From contig NC_083603.1 of assembly GCF_029168945.1 (NCBI RefSeq), forward strand, positions 35,003,396-35,067,395: a DNA stretch of 64,000 bases. Reading direction: 5' to 3'. The notes under the pieces were generated by a model that worked only from the letters and a program-made list of their open reading frames with translations, searched no databases and had not been told where the DNA came from. Below, one piece after another: positions 49,501 through 59,674 of this stretch. A program made the translations under genes and the position numbers. The DNA comes from Cannabis sativa (lineage: Eukaryota > Streptophyta > Magnoliopsida > Rosales > Cannabaceae). Position 1 is the first letter of the stretch. Each line of letters begins with the position of its first letter.

Positions 49501-50361
49501 ATGAATCACATGTTATCACTGTTGACTGAAAACAAGCTGAATGGATCTACCTTTAATAAGTGGAATGAGAACATTAATATTGCTCTCATAGGAGAAAGTG
49601 CCTTATTTGTTTTAACTAAGCCGTCACCTGAAGTGCCTGGGGATAATGCTTCCAAAGCTGTGAAAGAAAAGTATGAGCGTTGGCAGAAAGCAAATGACAA
49701 AGCTCTATACTTTATGCTTTCTAGCATGGTTGACACCCTCAAAACTCGGTTTTCTAAATCCGAGAAGGCTGCTGAAGTTATGACGAAGTTAAATGAGCTA
49801 TTCGGTAAGGCATCACTTCAGTCACGCTTTGACGCGACTAAGAAGTACATTAATGCACGGATGGAACCTCATCAAAACGTGCGTGACCATGTTCTCCTCA
49901 TGTCTAGTTATTTCCAAGAAGTCCAGGATCATGGTGCTGAAATGGACAGTGCTACTCAAGTTAGTCTTATCTTGAATAGCCTGACTCCAGCATTTCTACC
50001 ATATACATCAAATTATGTCATGAATAAGAAGGAAATTGACTTTCATGAATTAGTCAATGACCTTCAAACTTATGAAAATTTGATTGGAGGACCCAAGAAG
50101 AAAGGGAGTAAATCTCACAATCCTGGGAATGGTAATGGGACGATAAAACCTGAAGCAAATGTTGCCTCTGCTTCAAAGCCCAAATCGAAGAGGAACTGGC
50201 ACAACACCAAGAAGCGAACAAAAGCCAATAAAAAGGCTGCTCCTTCCGGTGATGCTACACTTAAAGGAAAGTGTTTCTACTGCAATGAGAAAGGTCATTG
50301 GAAACCCCAGTGTCCTAAACTTCTTGCGAAGAAACAAGGTATTTCCATTTATAAACTTTAA
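49501..50361 (+). CDS. Copia gag, left palindrome arm
   Basis: An intact 286-residue frame from ATG at 49501. It is a Copia gag of the gag_2/UBN2 kind: N-terminal LNGSTFNKWNENINIALIG, a middle helical part (LFGKASLQSRFDATKKYINA, MEPHQNVRDHVLLMSSYF, IDFHELVNDLQTYENLIGG), a Lys/Asn-rich basic linker, and a CX2CX4HX4C zinc knuckle, CFYCNEKGHWKPQC. The product would form particles and bind RNA. No protease or pol follows. A candidate intron (50339-50437) would change the last residues from GISIYKL to GQAT. The mirror copy lies at 51992-52852. It could supply Gag in trans, but expression is unknown. Confidence 0.93.
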   Translation: MNHMLSLLTENKLNGSTFNKWNENINIALIGESALFVLTKPSPEVPGDNASKAVKEKYERWQKANDKALYFMLSSMVDTLKTRFSKSEKAAEVMTKLNELFGKASLQSRFDATKKYINARMEPHQNVRDHVLLMSSYFQEVQDHGAEMDSATQVSLILNSLTPAFLPYTSNYVMNKKEIDFHELVNDLQTYENLIGGPKKKGSKSHNPGNGNGTIKPEANVASASKPKSKRNWHNTKKRTKANKKAAPSGDATLKGKCFYCNEKGHWKPQCPKLLAKKQGISIYKL

Positions 50362-50437
50362 GAGTTTAGTGAATTGTTATCCAATTGGATTTATGATTCT
50401 GGACTAACTTTGTTTATTTGTTTTCTTCTTCTTATAG
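50339..50437 (+). other. Candidate gag-specific intron
   Basis: Donor CAAG|GTATTT and acceptor CTTCTTCTTATAG|GCC enclose 99 bp, rich in T near the 3' end. Inside it, 50384-50401 encodes W-I-Y-D-S-G in one frame, the start of a Copia protease. Removal joins KKQ to GQAT and a stop. Spliced gag RNAs are documented for the Copia elements BARE1 and EVD. Here it is inferred from sequence only. The mirror intron is 51916-52014. Confidence 0.5.
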
Positions 50438-50449
50438 GCCAAGCTACTT

Positions 50450-50724
50450 GAACTCAATTGAGTTGGATCAGAAAGCTGGACCAAGGGTGAAATCGTCCAG
50501 ATGAAGATGAAGCTCTTCAATTTTTTTGAATTAATTGTTTTAGTTTAAAGACAATTTGGATTTCAAATCTTAGTCAGGGATATTTATCCCTGTTTTTCTC
50601 ATATTGTTGCAATACATTTTTTATTTTATTATTAATAAAGTATTCTTTATTTTCGAAATCACTATTGCAATTTATGAGATTGAGCTTCATTTAATTTATC
50701 TTCATCAATTATTACCACATTATA
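50450..50724 (+). other. Post-gag non-coding stretch, left arm
   Basis: After gag the sequence is non-coding. It carries AATAAA inside ATTATTAATAAAGTATTC near 50630, a possible polyadenylation signal for a gag-only transcript. It ends abruptly at the inverted LTR end (TATA|TGTTGG). Confidence 0.5.
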
Positions 50725-51152
50725 TGTTGGAATATTTTTACAAGGATCTTAGATCTACTCACAAGTATGTTGTTTAAACATCCTAAATATGAACTTTCTG
50801 AAACGACAAATTAAACACATATAAAGTTAAGAAAACCTTACATTGATGCAGCGGAATTAATGTCTCCTTCCACTCAGATCTCTAACCCTTGAATCCTTTC
50901 TGTAGCAGAGTATAATCAAGATCTGAGCCCGAATGTCCTTCTTCTTCAAGTTTGATCCTTCACAGTCTTCCAATCTATGATTGAGTTACTGCTTGCTGTG
51001 TGTGGGCACTTACTCTTTCACTAGGGTCGAAATTGATCAAGGAGAAAAGAAGAGAGAGGGTTTCGGCCAGGTATAGAAAGTGGGGAAGGCTCAGTTTTTC
51101 TGAAGAAAGAAATTTCTGTCAGATTACTAATGAAAGCATGTTATGTGACTGA
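50725..51152 (-). repeat. Inverted LTR 3' part at the palindrome centre, left
   Basis: It starts exactly at the LTR terminus (TGTTGGAAT on the plus strand) and runs inward to TGACTGAG, corresponding to 24347-24779 of the left LTR. That inner edge lies 18 bp after the start of the TATA box, near but slightly ahead of the expected cap site. Confidence 0.92.
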
Positions 51153-51198
51153 GTCTGACTGAGTCTGACAGAAATTTCTGTTATTTGACATGTTATGG

Positions 51199-51628
51199 GC
51201 TCAGTCACATAACATGCTTTCATTAGTAATCTGACAGAAATTTCTTTCTTCAGAAAAACTGAGCCTTCCCCACTTTCTATACCTGGCCGAAACCCTCTCT
51301 CTTCTTTTCTCCTTGATCAATTTCGACCCTAGTGAAAGAGTAAGTGCCCACACACAGCAAGCAGTAACTCAATCATAGATTGGAAGACTGTGAAGGATCA
51401 AACTTGAAGAAGAAGGACATTCGGGCTCAGATCTTGATTATACTCTGCTACAGAAAGGATTCAAGGGTTAGAGATCTGAGTGGAAGGAGACATTAATTCC
51501 GCTGCATCAATGTAAGGTTTTCTTAACTTTATATGTGTTTAATTTGTCGTTTTAGAAAGTTCATATTTAGGATGTTTAAACAACATACTTGTGAGTAGAT
51601 CTAAGATCCTTGTAAAAATATTCCAACA
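51199..51628 (+). repeat. LTR 3' part at the palindrome centre, right
   Basis: GCTCAGTCACATAACATGC...ATATTCCAACA is the mirror of 50725-51152. It is followed by TATAATGTGG, not by a primer site, so it is not a working 5' LTR. The 46-bp spacer before it (51153-51198) repeats pieces of flanking sequence. Confidence 0.92.
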
Positions 51629-51991
51629 TATAATGTGGTAATAATTGATGAAGATAAATTAAATGAAGCTCAATCTCATAAATTGCAATAGTGATTTCGA
51701 AAATAAAGAATACTTTATTAATAATAAAATAAAAAATGTATTGCAACAATATGAGAAAAACAGGGATAAATATCCCTGACTAAGATTTGAAATCCAAATT
51801 GTCTTTAAACTAAAACAATTAATTCAAAAAAATTGAAGAGCTTCATCTTCATCTGGACGATTTCACCCTTGGTCCAGCTTTCTGATCCAACTCAATTGAG
51901 TTCAAGTAGCTTGGCCTATAAGAAGAAGAAAACAAATAAACAAAGTTAGTCCAGAATCATAAATCCAATTGGATAACAATTCACTAAACTC
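51629..51991 (-). other. Post-gag non-coding stretch, right arm
   Basis: Exact mirror of 50362-50724, including the AATAAA signal and the second candidate intron's acceptor side (minus strand, 51916). No coding content. Confidence 0.8.
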
Positions 51992-52852
51992 TTAAAGTTT
52001 ATAAATGGAAATACCTTGTTTCTTCGCAAGAAGTTTAGGACACTGGGGTTTCCAATGACCTTTCTCATTGCAGTAGAAACACTTTCCTTTAAGTGTAGCA
52101 TCACCGGAAGGAGCAGCCTTTTTATTGGCTTTTGTTCGCTTCTTGGTGTTGTGCCAGTTCCTCTTCGATTTGGGCTTTGAAGCAGAGGCAACATTTGCTT
52201 CAGGTTTTATCGTCCCATTACCATTCCCAGGATTGTGAGATTTACTCCCTTTCTTCTTAGGTCCTCCAATCAAATTTTCATAAGTTTGAAGGTCATTGAC
52301 TAATTCATGAAAGTCAATTTCCTTCTTATTCATGACATAATTTGATGTATATGGTAGAAATCTTTGAGTCGAGCTATTCAAGATAAGACTAACTTGAGTA
52401 GCACTGTCCATTTCAGCACCATGATCCTGGACTTCTTGGAAATAACTAGACATGAGGAGAACATGGTCACGCACGTTTTGATGAGGTTCCATCCGTGCAT
52501 TAATGTACTTCTTAGTCGCGTCAAAGCGTGACTGAAGTGATGCCTTACCGAATAGCTCACTTAACTTCGTCATAACTTCAGCAGCCTTCTCGGTTTTAGA
52601 AAACCGAGTTTTGAGGGTGTCAACCATGCTAGAAAGCATAAAGTATAGAGCTTTGTCATTTGCTTTCTGCCAACGCTCATACTTTTCTTTCACAGCTTTG
52701 GAAGCATTGTCCCCAGGCACTTCAGGTGACGGCTCAGTTAAAACAAACAAGGCACTTTCTCCTATGAGAGCAATGTTATTGTTCTCATTCCACTTATTAA
52801 AGTTAGATCCATTCAGCTTATTTTCAGTCAACAGTGATAACATGGGATTCAT
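51992..52852 (-). CDS. Copia gag, right palindrome arm
   Basis: An intact 286-residue minus-strand frame, the mirror of the gag at 49501-50361, with the same CFYCNEKGHWKPQC knuckle. About ten residues differ and all lie in the half away from the palindrome centre, for example N-terminal MNPML versus MNHML, LNGSNF versus LNGSTF, and NSSTQRF versus NSLTPAF. The last ~110 residues are identical. Both copies are open, which is unusual for such an old composite and suggests either recent formation or conversion between arms. No pol accompanies it. Confidence 0.93.
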   Translation of the reverse strand: MNPMLSLLTENKLNGSNFNKWNENNNIALIGESALFVLTEPSPEVPGDNASKAVKEKYERWQKANDKALYFMLSSMVDTLKTRFSKTEKAAEVMTKLSELFGKASLQSRFDATKKYINARMEPHQNVRDHVLLMSSYFQEVQDHGAEMDSATQVSLILNSSTQRFLPYTSNYVMNKKEIDFHELVNDLQTYENLIGGPKKKGSKSHNPGNGNGTIKPEANVASASKPKSKRNWHNTKKRTKANKKAAPSGDATLKGKCFYCNEKGHWKPQCPKLLAKKQGISIYKL

Positions 52853-54528
52853 TTTGACAAAACAGGATACTACAAAATAATAGAAATCAACAAATAGAAA
52901 TTAAATAATGGTTTAACACAAAATCAATTCAGAAATTATAAGCACATAGCAAGTAGGAATGATATGAGAAAATACTCAAAAATTCAATCCTAAATAATTT
53001 CCAAGGTTTTTCAACAAACTGATATCAGTGTCCCGTTTAGGCGAGAGTTAAAGCTACCATCCATTGAATAGAGTTGTCAGCTCATCTAAAATGTTAAACA
53101 TTCTAGCAACCTTTTATTCGATCAAGATTGGAATCCAGCGTTGTCCCGTTTAGGCGAGAGTCAAGGCTATTCTATCTCATGAGCTTCTACCATTGTTTCG
53201 CAATTTGCAAGTCAAATATGGTCGCCACCATTAGGGTGATCTATACCATATAAAACACTTACAAACCACTTATCATGCGAGATTAAACGGTGCGAAATTG
53301 CTAATGAACGTTCCTCCATTAGGGAGGATTACTCACTAAAACAAACGCGGTGTAAAACCCACAATGGAGATCGAATATCTTAATAATAATAAAGCTCATT
53401 CTTTAAAATGTATTTTCTTCATTATTCTAATAAATAAATTCTCATTAAATTCGAAATTTAGAATTGAAATTCAAAAATAAGAATTTAATATAATATTTAT
53501 AAAATTATACTTAGATGATGATTGAAATAAAATTAATTATTTCCATCTTAGCAATAATCTTAAATATAAATATTAAGGAAATTAATTTAAGTTTAATTAA
53601 ATTAAATAATTAGCAACTTAAAAATTTCCTTTGAGAATATATTTATTGAGTTCGAAAATTTAAAGTATATAAAAGAAATATACTATTTTCGAAAATAATA
53701 AAATTAGAAAAGAAATACTTCAAGCAAAATATCACCTATCTAGATTTCCTTTTGACTAGTTAATTCAATTTCTAATAATATATATATATATATATTTTAA
53801 ATTCTTTTATTTTAAATTAATCAATTAAATGAAAAAAATCATTGATTGTAGTTGGTCCAAGAATTAATTAAAATAAATAATTAATTTACAACACAATCTA
53901 TTTTTCAAAAAAAAATTCGAAAATATTGCATAATTAAAATGCAAATTTCGAAATTGATTAATAACATAAAGAAAAATATATATTTTGAAAATTATTTAAA
54001 TTTAAGTTGAAAAATTAAATTTCAACCTAAAAATAATTTTCGATTTAATTAAGTGTCATGAAAAATCAATAAATATTCAAGTATCATGATTAAAATCAAC
54101 TTAGATATTTAGATTTTCAAGTTAATTAAATGTATTAAATTCAAGAAATAATAATTAAGTGTAGGGAAGGCTTAATTATTTATCTCTAGTTTAATACTAG
54201 GAAAAATATACTTAATAAAATTGTACCAAAATTAATTATTTAAATAATTAATTTCACAAAGTATAATATTTTCCTATTTAAATATTAGAAATAATAAGTA
54301 GTCTAGAAATTACTATCTAGAAAATATCTTATTTGACTAAGTATCTTTTCAAAAATTTGAAAAATATCTAATTTAAGTTAGATAGAAAAAATCTAAAACT
54401 TAAATAATTTCAAATTTAGATTTAGTTAAATATCAAAAATTAAGTTGTAACCACTTAATTTGAAGATATCTTTTTAAGTTAATATTCGAAAAGATATTAA
54501 CCTAAAAAATATTTAAAATATTCCATTT
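52853..54528 (-). other. Angela-like leader, right arm, gag-proximal part
   Basis: Mirror of 48408-49500 and its continuation. Hairpins occur at 53313-53327 (CCTCC/GGAGG, perfect) and 53226-53238 (CACC/GGTG). An AT microsatellite, (TA)n, lies at 53778-53796. It ends at the CACTA fragment. Confidence 0.85.
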
Positions 54529-55893
54529 ACAAGTGCCTAAAATAACAAACAAAACAGATAAACAATACAAAATTAATCCACCCATCCGACCGCAGTACAT
54601 GTATTCGCAGAACCTACTTCACTACGGATGAATATTTAAGATATTCAAACTCAACTAACATGCATTGATAATTAATTATATATTAAGAAAAAGTTAGTTA
54701 AAGTATATACCTATAATTGCAAGCCCAAATACGCTACACACAAAATTATGCCGAACCCCTATAATATAAAGAAATACAACGAAATTACAAAATTAATTAT
54801 TTCATAACTTATAACTAGTTATAAAAAATTGTAACAAGTTACTTAGTTACTAAATTATACATACATATATATAATCAATTATATCTCACACTATTATCTC
54901 AAAAAAATAAAATTATATCACACACTAATTCCATTTTAAAATTTTTATTTCTAAACTAATTTTTTTTTTTGAAACTAATAAAATCCCTCCAATGTCATTT
55001 TATTCACAATAAATATATATTGCAAAAAATATATAAAATACAATTACAAAATTTATTTTCATAAAAAATATACACACACTATATACACACACAATATATA
55101 CACACATTATATACAAATATTCAATAAAATATACAAATACATATATATACTATACATTGTGGTATAAATTATTACCTAATAACCGCAATCCGACGACCAC
55201 CGTAAAAAATCCCGACACTATACACATAAAACACAATAATATTACTAATAAAATAAAAAAAACTCAAATAATAATTTACAAAAACAAAAAATAAAACAAT
55301 ATACATAATACAATAAGAATAGAAGCAATATTTATACCTTAAACGAGGTTGAGATTGAACAATTTCTCAACAAAAATGGGTGGCCGGATTTCACACCCAA
55401 AGTTTACTATTTGGGTTCGGATGACACTTTTAGAGGCTAAAAAATCAAAACTTTTTAGCTGTATGTTATTTAGTATCGAAAATGGAGGATTTAAAAAAAA
55501 AAATGGGCTGAAATGGTTGAGAAATGGGGGAGATATGGTTGGTCAAAGTGGGTTCGGCGAGGGTTTTTTCTGGGTATTTCTTCTCTCTGGTTTTGCTGGG
55601 TTTTGTGTGAAGTGAAGGAGGAAGACGAAGCTGGTGATATATACATAGGACGACCCTATGCCGTCGGTTCCTATGAAGGAACCGACGGCATAGGGTAATT
55701 CAGAAAAAAAAAATAAAATTTAATTTCCAACCGCCTCTAAATGGTATAATGCAATTTTATACCTACGGTTTTTATCAAAAAACCGCCTCTAAATGTCAAT
55801 TTCGAACATAGCGGGTATTTTCACACCCTTTAGCTTCCCTTTTTATAAATGGGGTTGAAAAAACTGCCTCTAAAGGCTAACATTGTAGTAGTG
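54529..55893 (-). mobile_element. CACTA (EnSpm) transposon, 5' end fragment
   Basis: The minus strand begins CACTACTACAATG (55893-55881), the CACTA terminal signature. Subterminal copies of TTTAGAGGC(G/A)GTTT follow (55859, 55783 and 55729 regions). Then come a perfect 19-bp hairpin (55654-55695), a TATATATC box near 55640 and a pyrimidine-rich leader-like stretch. The remaining ~800 bp are AT-rich, with ATATACAC repeats at 55070-55150 and no transposase domain. The other terminus is missing at 54528, and about 40 bp of host leader is also lost there, so the left side is a deletion. Confidence 0.75.
55654..55695. repeat. Perfect 19-bp inverted repeat with 4-base loop
   Basis: The stems at 55654-55672 (CCCTATGCCGTCGGTTCCT) and 55677-55695 pair without mismatch around the loop ATGA. 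It lies between the CACTA subterminal repeats and the TATA box and is strikingly GC-rich. Confidence 0.95.
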
Positions 55894-57805
55894 TAAGAAT
55901 CTTTAATAACTAATGCCTAGGATTCCTCAACTTGATTTAAAATTTAAATCAAATATTCAAATTTAAGTTAGATAAGAAAAAACAGTTGTTACAACTAATT
56001 TATAACTTAAATAGGAATATTTAATTAAATAAGCTCCAGAAAGAATCTAGTTTGTTAAAATTCTATATTTAATTAAATACAAGAAAAATACAAATAGTTT
56101 GTCTAGAAATAATATCTAAACTAAAAGTGTTTTTCTTAAAATTAACTTTAAAATATTAAAATGAAAAAAAAATTCTATATATTTTAAAAGTTAATTATGT
56201 TGCTAATTCAATTTTATTAGGTCAAACTAATATAATTAACCTAGTACAGTTATTCAAATCAGGCAAATGGGCCTTCACAATTGGGGTAGTTCATGTGAGG
56301 GGGTGCTGGGTTCAGTATGTCGTACCCACTTCTATGGCTCCCAACTCTCACACAAGGCCCAAAAGAGAGGAATTTAACCTTAAAATAAATAACTGTTATT
56401 AATTGAATAGGTCCAAGAACTAAATGGACCTAAATAAAATCTATCATGGTGTGACATTTTATTTAGCAACAACCTATATGTATCTATATTAAAACAAAAT
56501 AAACATATGGGCTCACACAGGCACACTTTGGATGGGTCCTATCATGTTGCTAGGTCATACACAGATGAAAGAAGATTGTAAAATTTACCTGTTACAAATT
56601 ATTAACTTGACCAAGGGAGCCATCAGATCATTAGATCTGGCAAAAAGTAACCATGGCTATTTGCAATCAAGTAATAATAGGTTTTAAAAACTTACACACA
56701 AGCTAAAACCACATACTCCTGCAACAAGGTTAGCTGGATAGTTGGAAGTAGGATTTATTTAATTTTAAATAAATAATTTCGAAAAATAAATAATTAAATA
56801 AATAAATAAAATTAAAAAATAATTTTTGAAAAATAAAAATTTTAAAAAATATTTATTTTCAAAAATAAAAAAAATATTTATTTAAATTTCGAAATTATAA
56901 AAAAAAATATTTAAAATTAAACCTACAATTTTGAAAAATTAGGTTTCAACCAACCTAAATATCATTTCAAAAATTTGCTAACTACTTTTAAAAATTAAAT
57001 GTTATTTTAAAAATAAAATTAAATAAAAATTAGAAAAGATAAATGAAATATCTTTTCAGATTTTAAATTTAATTTAAATAAATAAAATAACAAAATTTAA
57101 AAGTTAGCAAAATATCTTACATCTATTTAAAATTACATGATTATAATTATCTTATTTTAAATTTAAATAAGGTCAAAATATCTTAAAAAGATTTAATTTA
57201 AAAAAATATATATATAAAATCTGACCTTAAATTTAAAAATAAGATAAGATATAATCAAATTTTAAAATAAGATAGATTTTTAAGCAAGAAGATAGATACT
57301 AATTCTATTCAAATTCAAATTACACTAATATCTTGAATTAAATTTAAAAAATATTAAATTAATTCAAAATGATAATTAGAATTGAATTAGGAATAGTAAT
57401 AGTATAAATATAGAACTACACAAAAAATCGGAAGTTAATTCCATGAAAAAGCATGAAAAATCGAAGAAAAACGAAAAAATTGTGAGTTGTACGGACAGTT
57501 TTCGCGATCGCAGGAAAATTTCAGCACAACTCCGATTTTGTCGAATCTTCCAAAAATCATAACTAATTCAAATAAAATCGAAATTGAGTTCTGTAAAAAA
57601 GTAACTTGCTTAATTTTTTCCATACTATCCATTAAAAATAATTTCAGAAACAGAATCGCAATTATTTTTCACGAAAATTTACAAACATCAATCAATCATC
57701 AAATAACACTCAATACAACATGATACCATCCAAAAACAAAAAAACAATCGTTTTAAAGTCCAAATTTCTTGTAAGTAAATCAATTACCATGGCTCTGAGG
57801 CCAGT
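55894..57805 (-). other. Angela-like leader, right arm, LTR-proximal part
   Basis: Mirror of 24780-26680. The conserved island is at 56245-56420 (complement of CCTCTCTTTTGGGCC). The primer site, on the minus strand CTGGCCTCAGAGCCATGG, is at about 57787-57804. It differs from the left arm by several percent, more than the gag C-terminus does. Confidence 0.88.
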
Positions 57806-58898
57806 TGTTAGAATATTTTTACCAGGATCTTAGATCTACTCACAAGTATGTTGTTTAAACATCCTAAATATGAACTTTCTAAAACGATAAATTAAACACA
57901 TATAAAGTTAAGAAACATTACATTGATGCAGCGGAATTAATGTCTCCTTCCACTCAGATCTCTATCCCTTGAATCCTTTCTGTAGCAGAGTATAATCAAG
58001 ATCTGAGCCCGAATGTCCTTCTTCTTCAAGTTTGATCCTTCACAGTCTTCCAATCTATGATTGAGTTACTGCTTGCTGTGTGGGGGCACTTACTCTTTCA
58101 CTAGGGTCGAAATTGATCAAGGAGAAAAGAAGAGAGAGGGTTTCGGCCAGGTATAGAAAGTGGGGAAGGCTCAGTTTTTCTGAAGAAAGAAATTTCTGTC
58201 AGATTACTAATGAAAGCATGTTATGTGACTGAGCCATCACTTTCTATTTATAGGCAACTACTAGGTTTAGGTTAGGAATTATTTGGCATTAAAATAATGA
58301 AAATATTAATTTGAAAAACCTCATTTAAGTGGCCGGCCATGGTGTTATAATGGGCCTCACTTGATTTTGCAGTTTTATCAAATTTTATCTCTATTTTCTC
58401 AAAAACGCCAATTTTCCAATTCTAACCTTTTAAATGCCAAAACTTATTATTTAATAACTAAAATAAATTATTAAATAATATTTTCATTTAATTTAATTAT
58501 TAATTAGACATATAAAGTCCATTAATAAATAAATAAACCTAGAAACTCTTTTCTTTACAATTTCACCCCTGCTTAGTGAAAATTCATAAAATTAGACATA
58601 GTCTAACTTTAGAATTATAATTGATCAATCACGAATCAATTAATGAGTCTTACAAGCAGAATGTTCTCAACTAGAATGGGGACCATGGATCTATACGCTG
58701 AGCTTCCAATAAGTGAACCAAATTTACCAAGTAAATTCCTACTTATTAATTCTTCCTTGAATCCACTCTTAGAACTTAGAATTGCACTCTCAGACTTATA
58801 TAGAGCATATTGTATGTTCCACGATATCAATATACTATCTCATTTAACCATTGTTATAATCTTATTGTGATTTAAAGATCATCTATATAGATGATCTA
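57806..58898 (-). repeat. 5' LTR of the right palindrome arm, truncated
   Basis: TGTTAGAATATTTTTACCAG onward follows the LTR inverted for 1,093 bp and stops at GATCTA, where a Gypsy LTR begins. ATCTA (58894-58898) would be the left target duplication of that insertion. Confidence 0.92.
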
Positions 58899-59317
58899 TG
58901 TAACACCCTAACTAACATAGGCGTATTACGTGATTTTTAAACATACTGTGCAGCTCGTTGCTAATCAACGAGGTTTATGGAAAAACGTGATTAATTAAAA
59001 TTTTTCTTTTTAATTAAACTTATAAAATAATATTACAAACGACTCGGGATCCCGATTATAAAATCATTTACAAAAAGATTTAACTGTTTAACTGATACAC
59101 AAAATATATGTCGTCTAACGACCAGTTACAAAAATCAGCCTCGCTGTCCCGATGATCGTACGCTCTAGGCCTAACTGCCCCGACAAGTACAACCTTCACA
59201 AGCTCGCTCACGGCCCATCAGCTTTAGCCTTGCCTTTACCTACACATAAACGTAGTACTGTGAGTCGACAGACTCAGTAAGAAAAGCATAATAATACTCA
59301 TACATAATTCTAACTGT

Positions 59318-59395
59318 CGTGTCCAACACGATACTGAGTCCTGCTACTGCCGTGTCCAACACGGTACTGAGCCACTACTGCCATGTCCAACATGG
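59318..59395. repeat. Three short hairpins with compensating stem changes
   Basis: CGTGT-CCA-ACACG (59318-59330), CCGTGT-CCA-ACACGG (59350-59364), CCATGT-CCA-ACATGG (59381-59395). Each is followed by (A/G)TACTGAG. Paired changes keep the stems. Similar units lie at 63799-63811, 63831-63845 and 63862-63876 in the other LTR. Confidence 0.9.
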
Positions 59396-59447
59396 TACTG
59401 AGTTCTGAACGTTCATAGGGACGGTACTATTGACACGTAACAACCTG

Positions 59448-59674
59448 ATCGGTCGAACCGGTCATACTCCGGCTGCTGGTCATACTCCAGCCTGTACCGA
59501 CGTGTTACTATATCCTCCATATCGGTCGAACCGGTCATACTCCGGCTGCTGGTCATACTCCAGCCTATACCGACGGGATACGTCAATAGTACGGAACCAC
59601 TAACCAAGTGTCAGCCTAATCGGTCAAACCGGTCATACTCCGGCTGCTGGTCATACTCCAGCCTGTACCGACGT
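59448..59674. repeat. Three ~57-bp repeats with CGGTCGAACCGG and TACTCCGGCTGC blocks
   Basis: Copies at about 59448-59504, 59521-59575 and 59619-59674 share CGGTC(G/A)AACCGG, then CATACTCCGGCTGC, then CATACTCCAGCC and TACCGACG. Spacers differ. Each unit contains a direct pair GGTCATACTCC that recurs within itself. Confidence 0.9.

Larger units (their letters stand above)
22878..58898. repeat. Giant palindrome built from an Angela-like Copia element
   Basis: Left arm (22878-27287 plus 48403-51152) and right arm (51199-58898, minus the insert 54529-55893) are reverse complements. Each reads, from outside to centre: LTR, primer site, ~3.5-kb AT-rich leader, gag, ~360 bp, then an inverted 430-bp LTR end. 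The centre is a 46-bp unique spacer (51153-51198). Without the nested insertions each arm is about 6-7 kb. No pol remains in either arm. The right-arm LTR is cut at 58899 by a Gypsy LTR. Confidence 0.92.

Noticed and set aside
51130..51210. Possible assembly fold-back at the palindrome centre
   Set aside because: The arms are not identical (amino-acid and leader differences, different nested insertions), so a simple read fold-back artefact is unlikely. It is still listed as a test.
55349..55698. Short plus-strand ORFs in the CACTA fragment
   Set aside because: The region reads better on the minus strand as terminal inverted repeat, promoter and leader. The plus-strand frames show no transposase motif.
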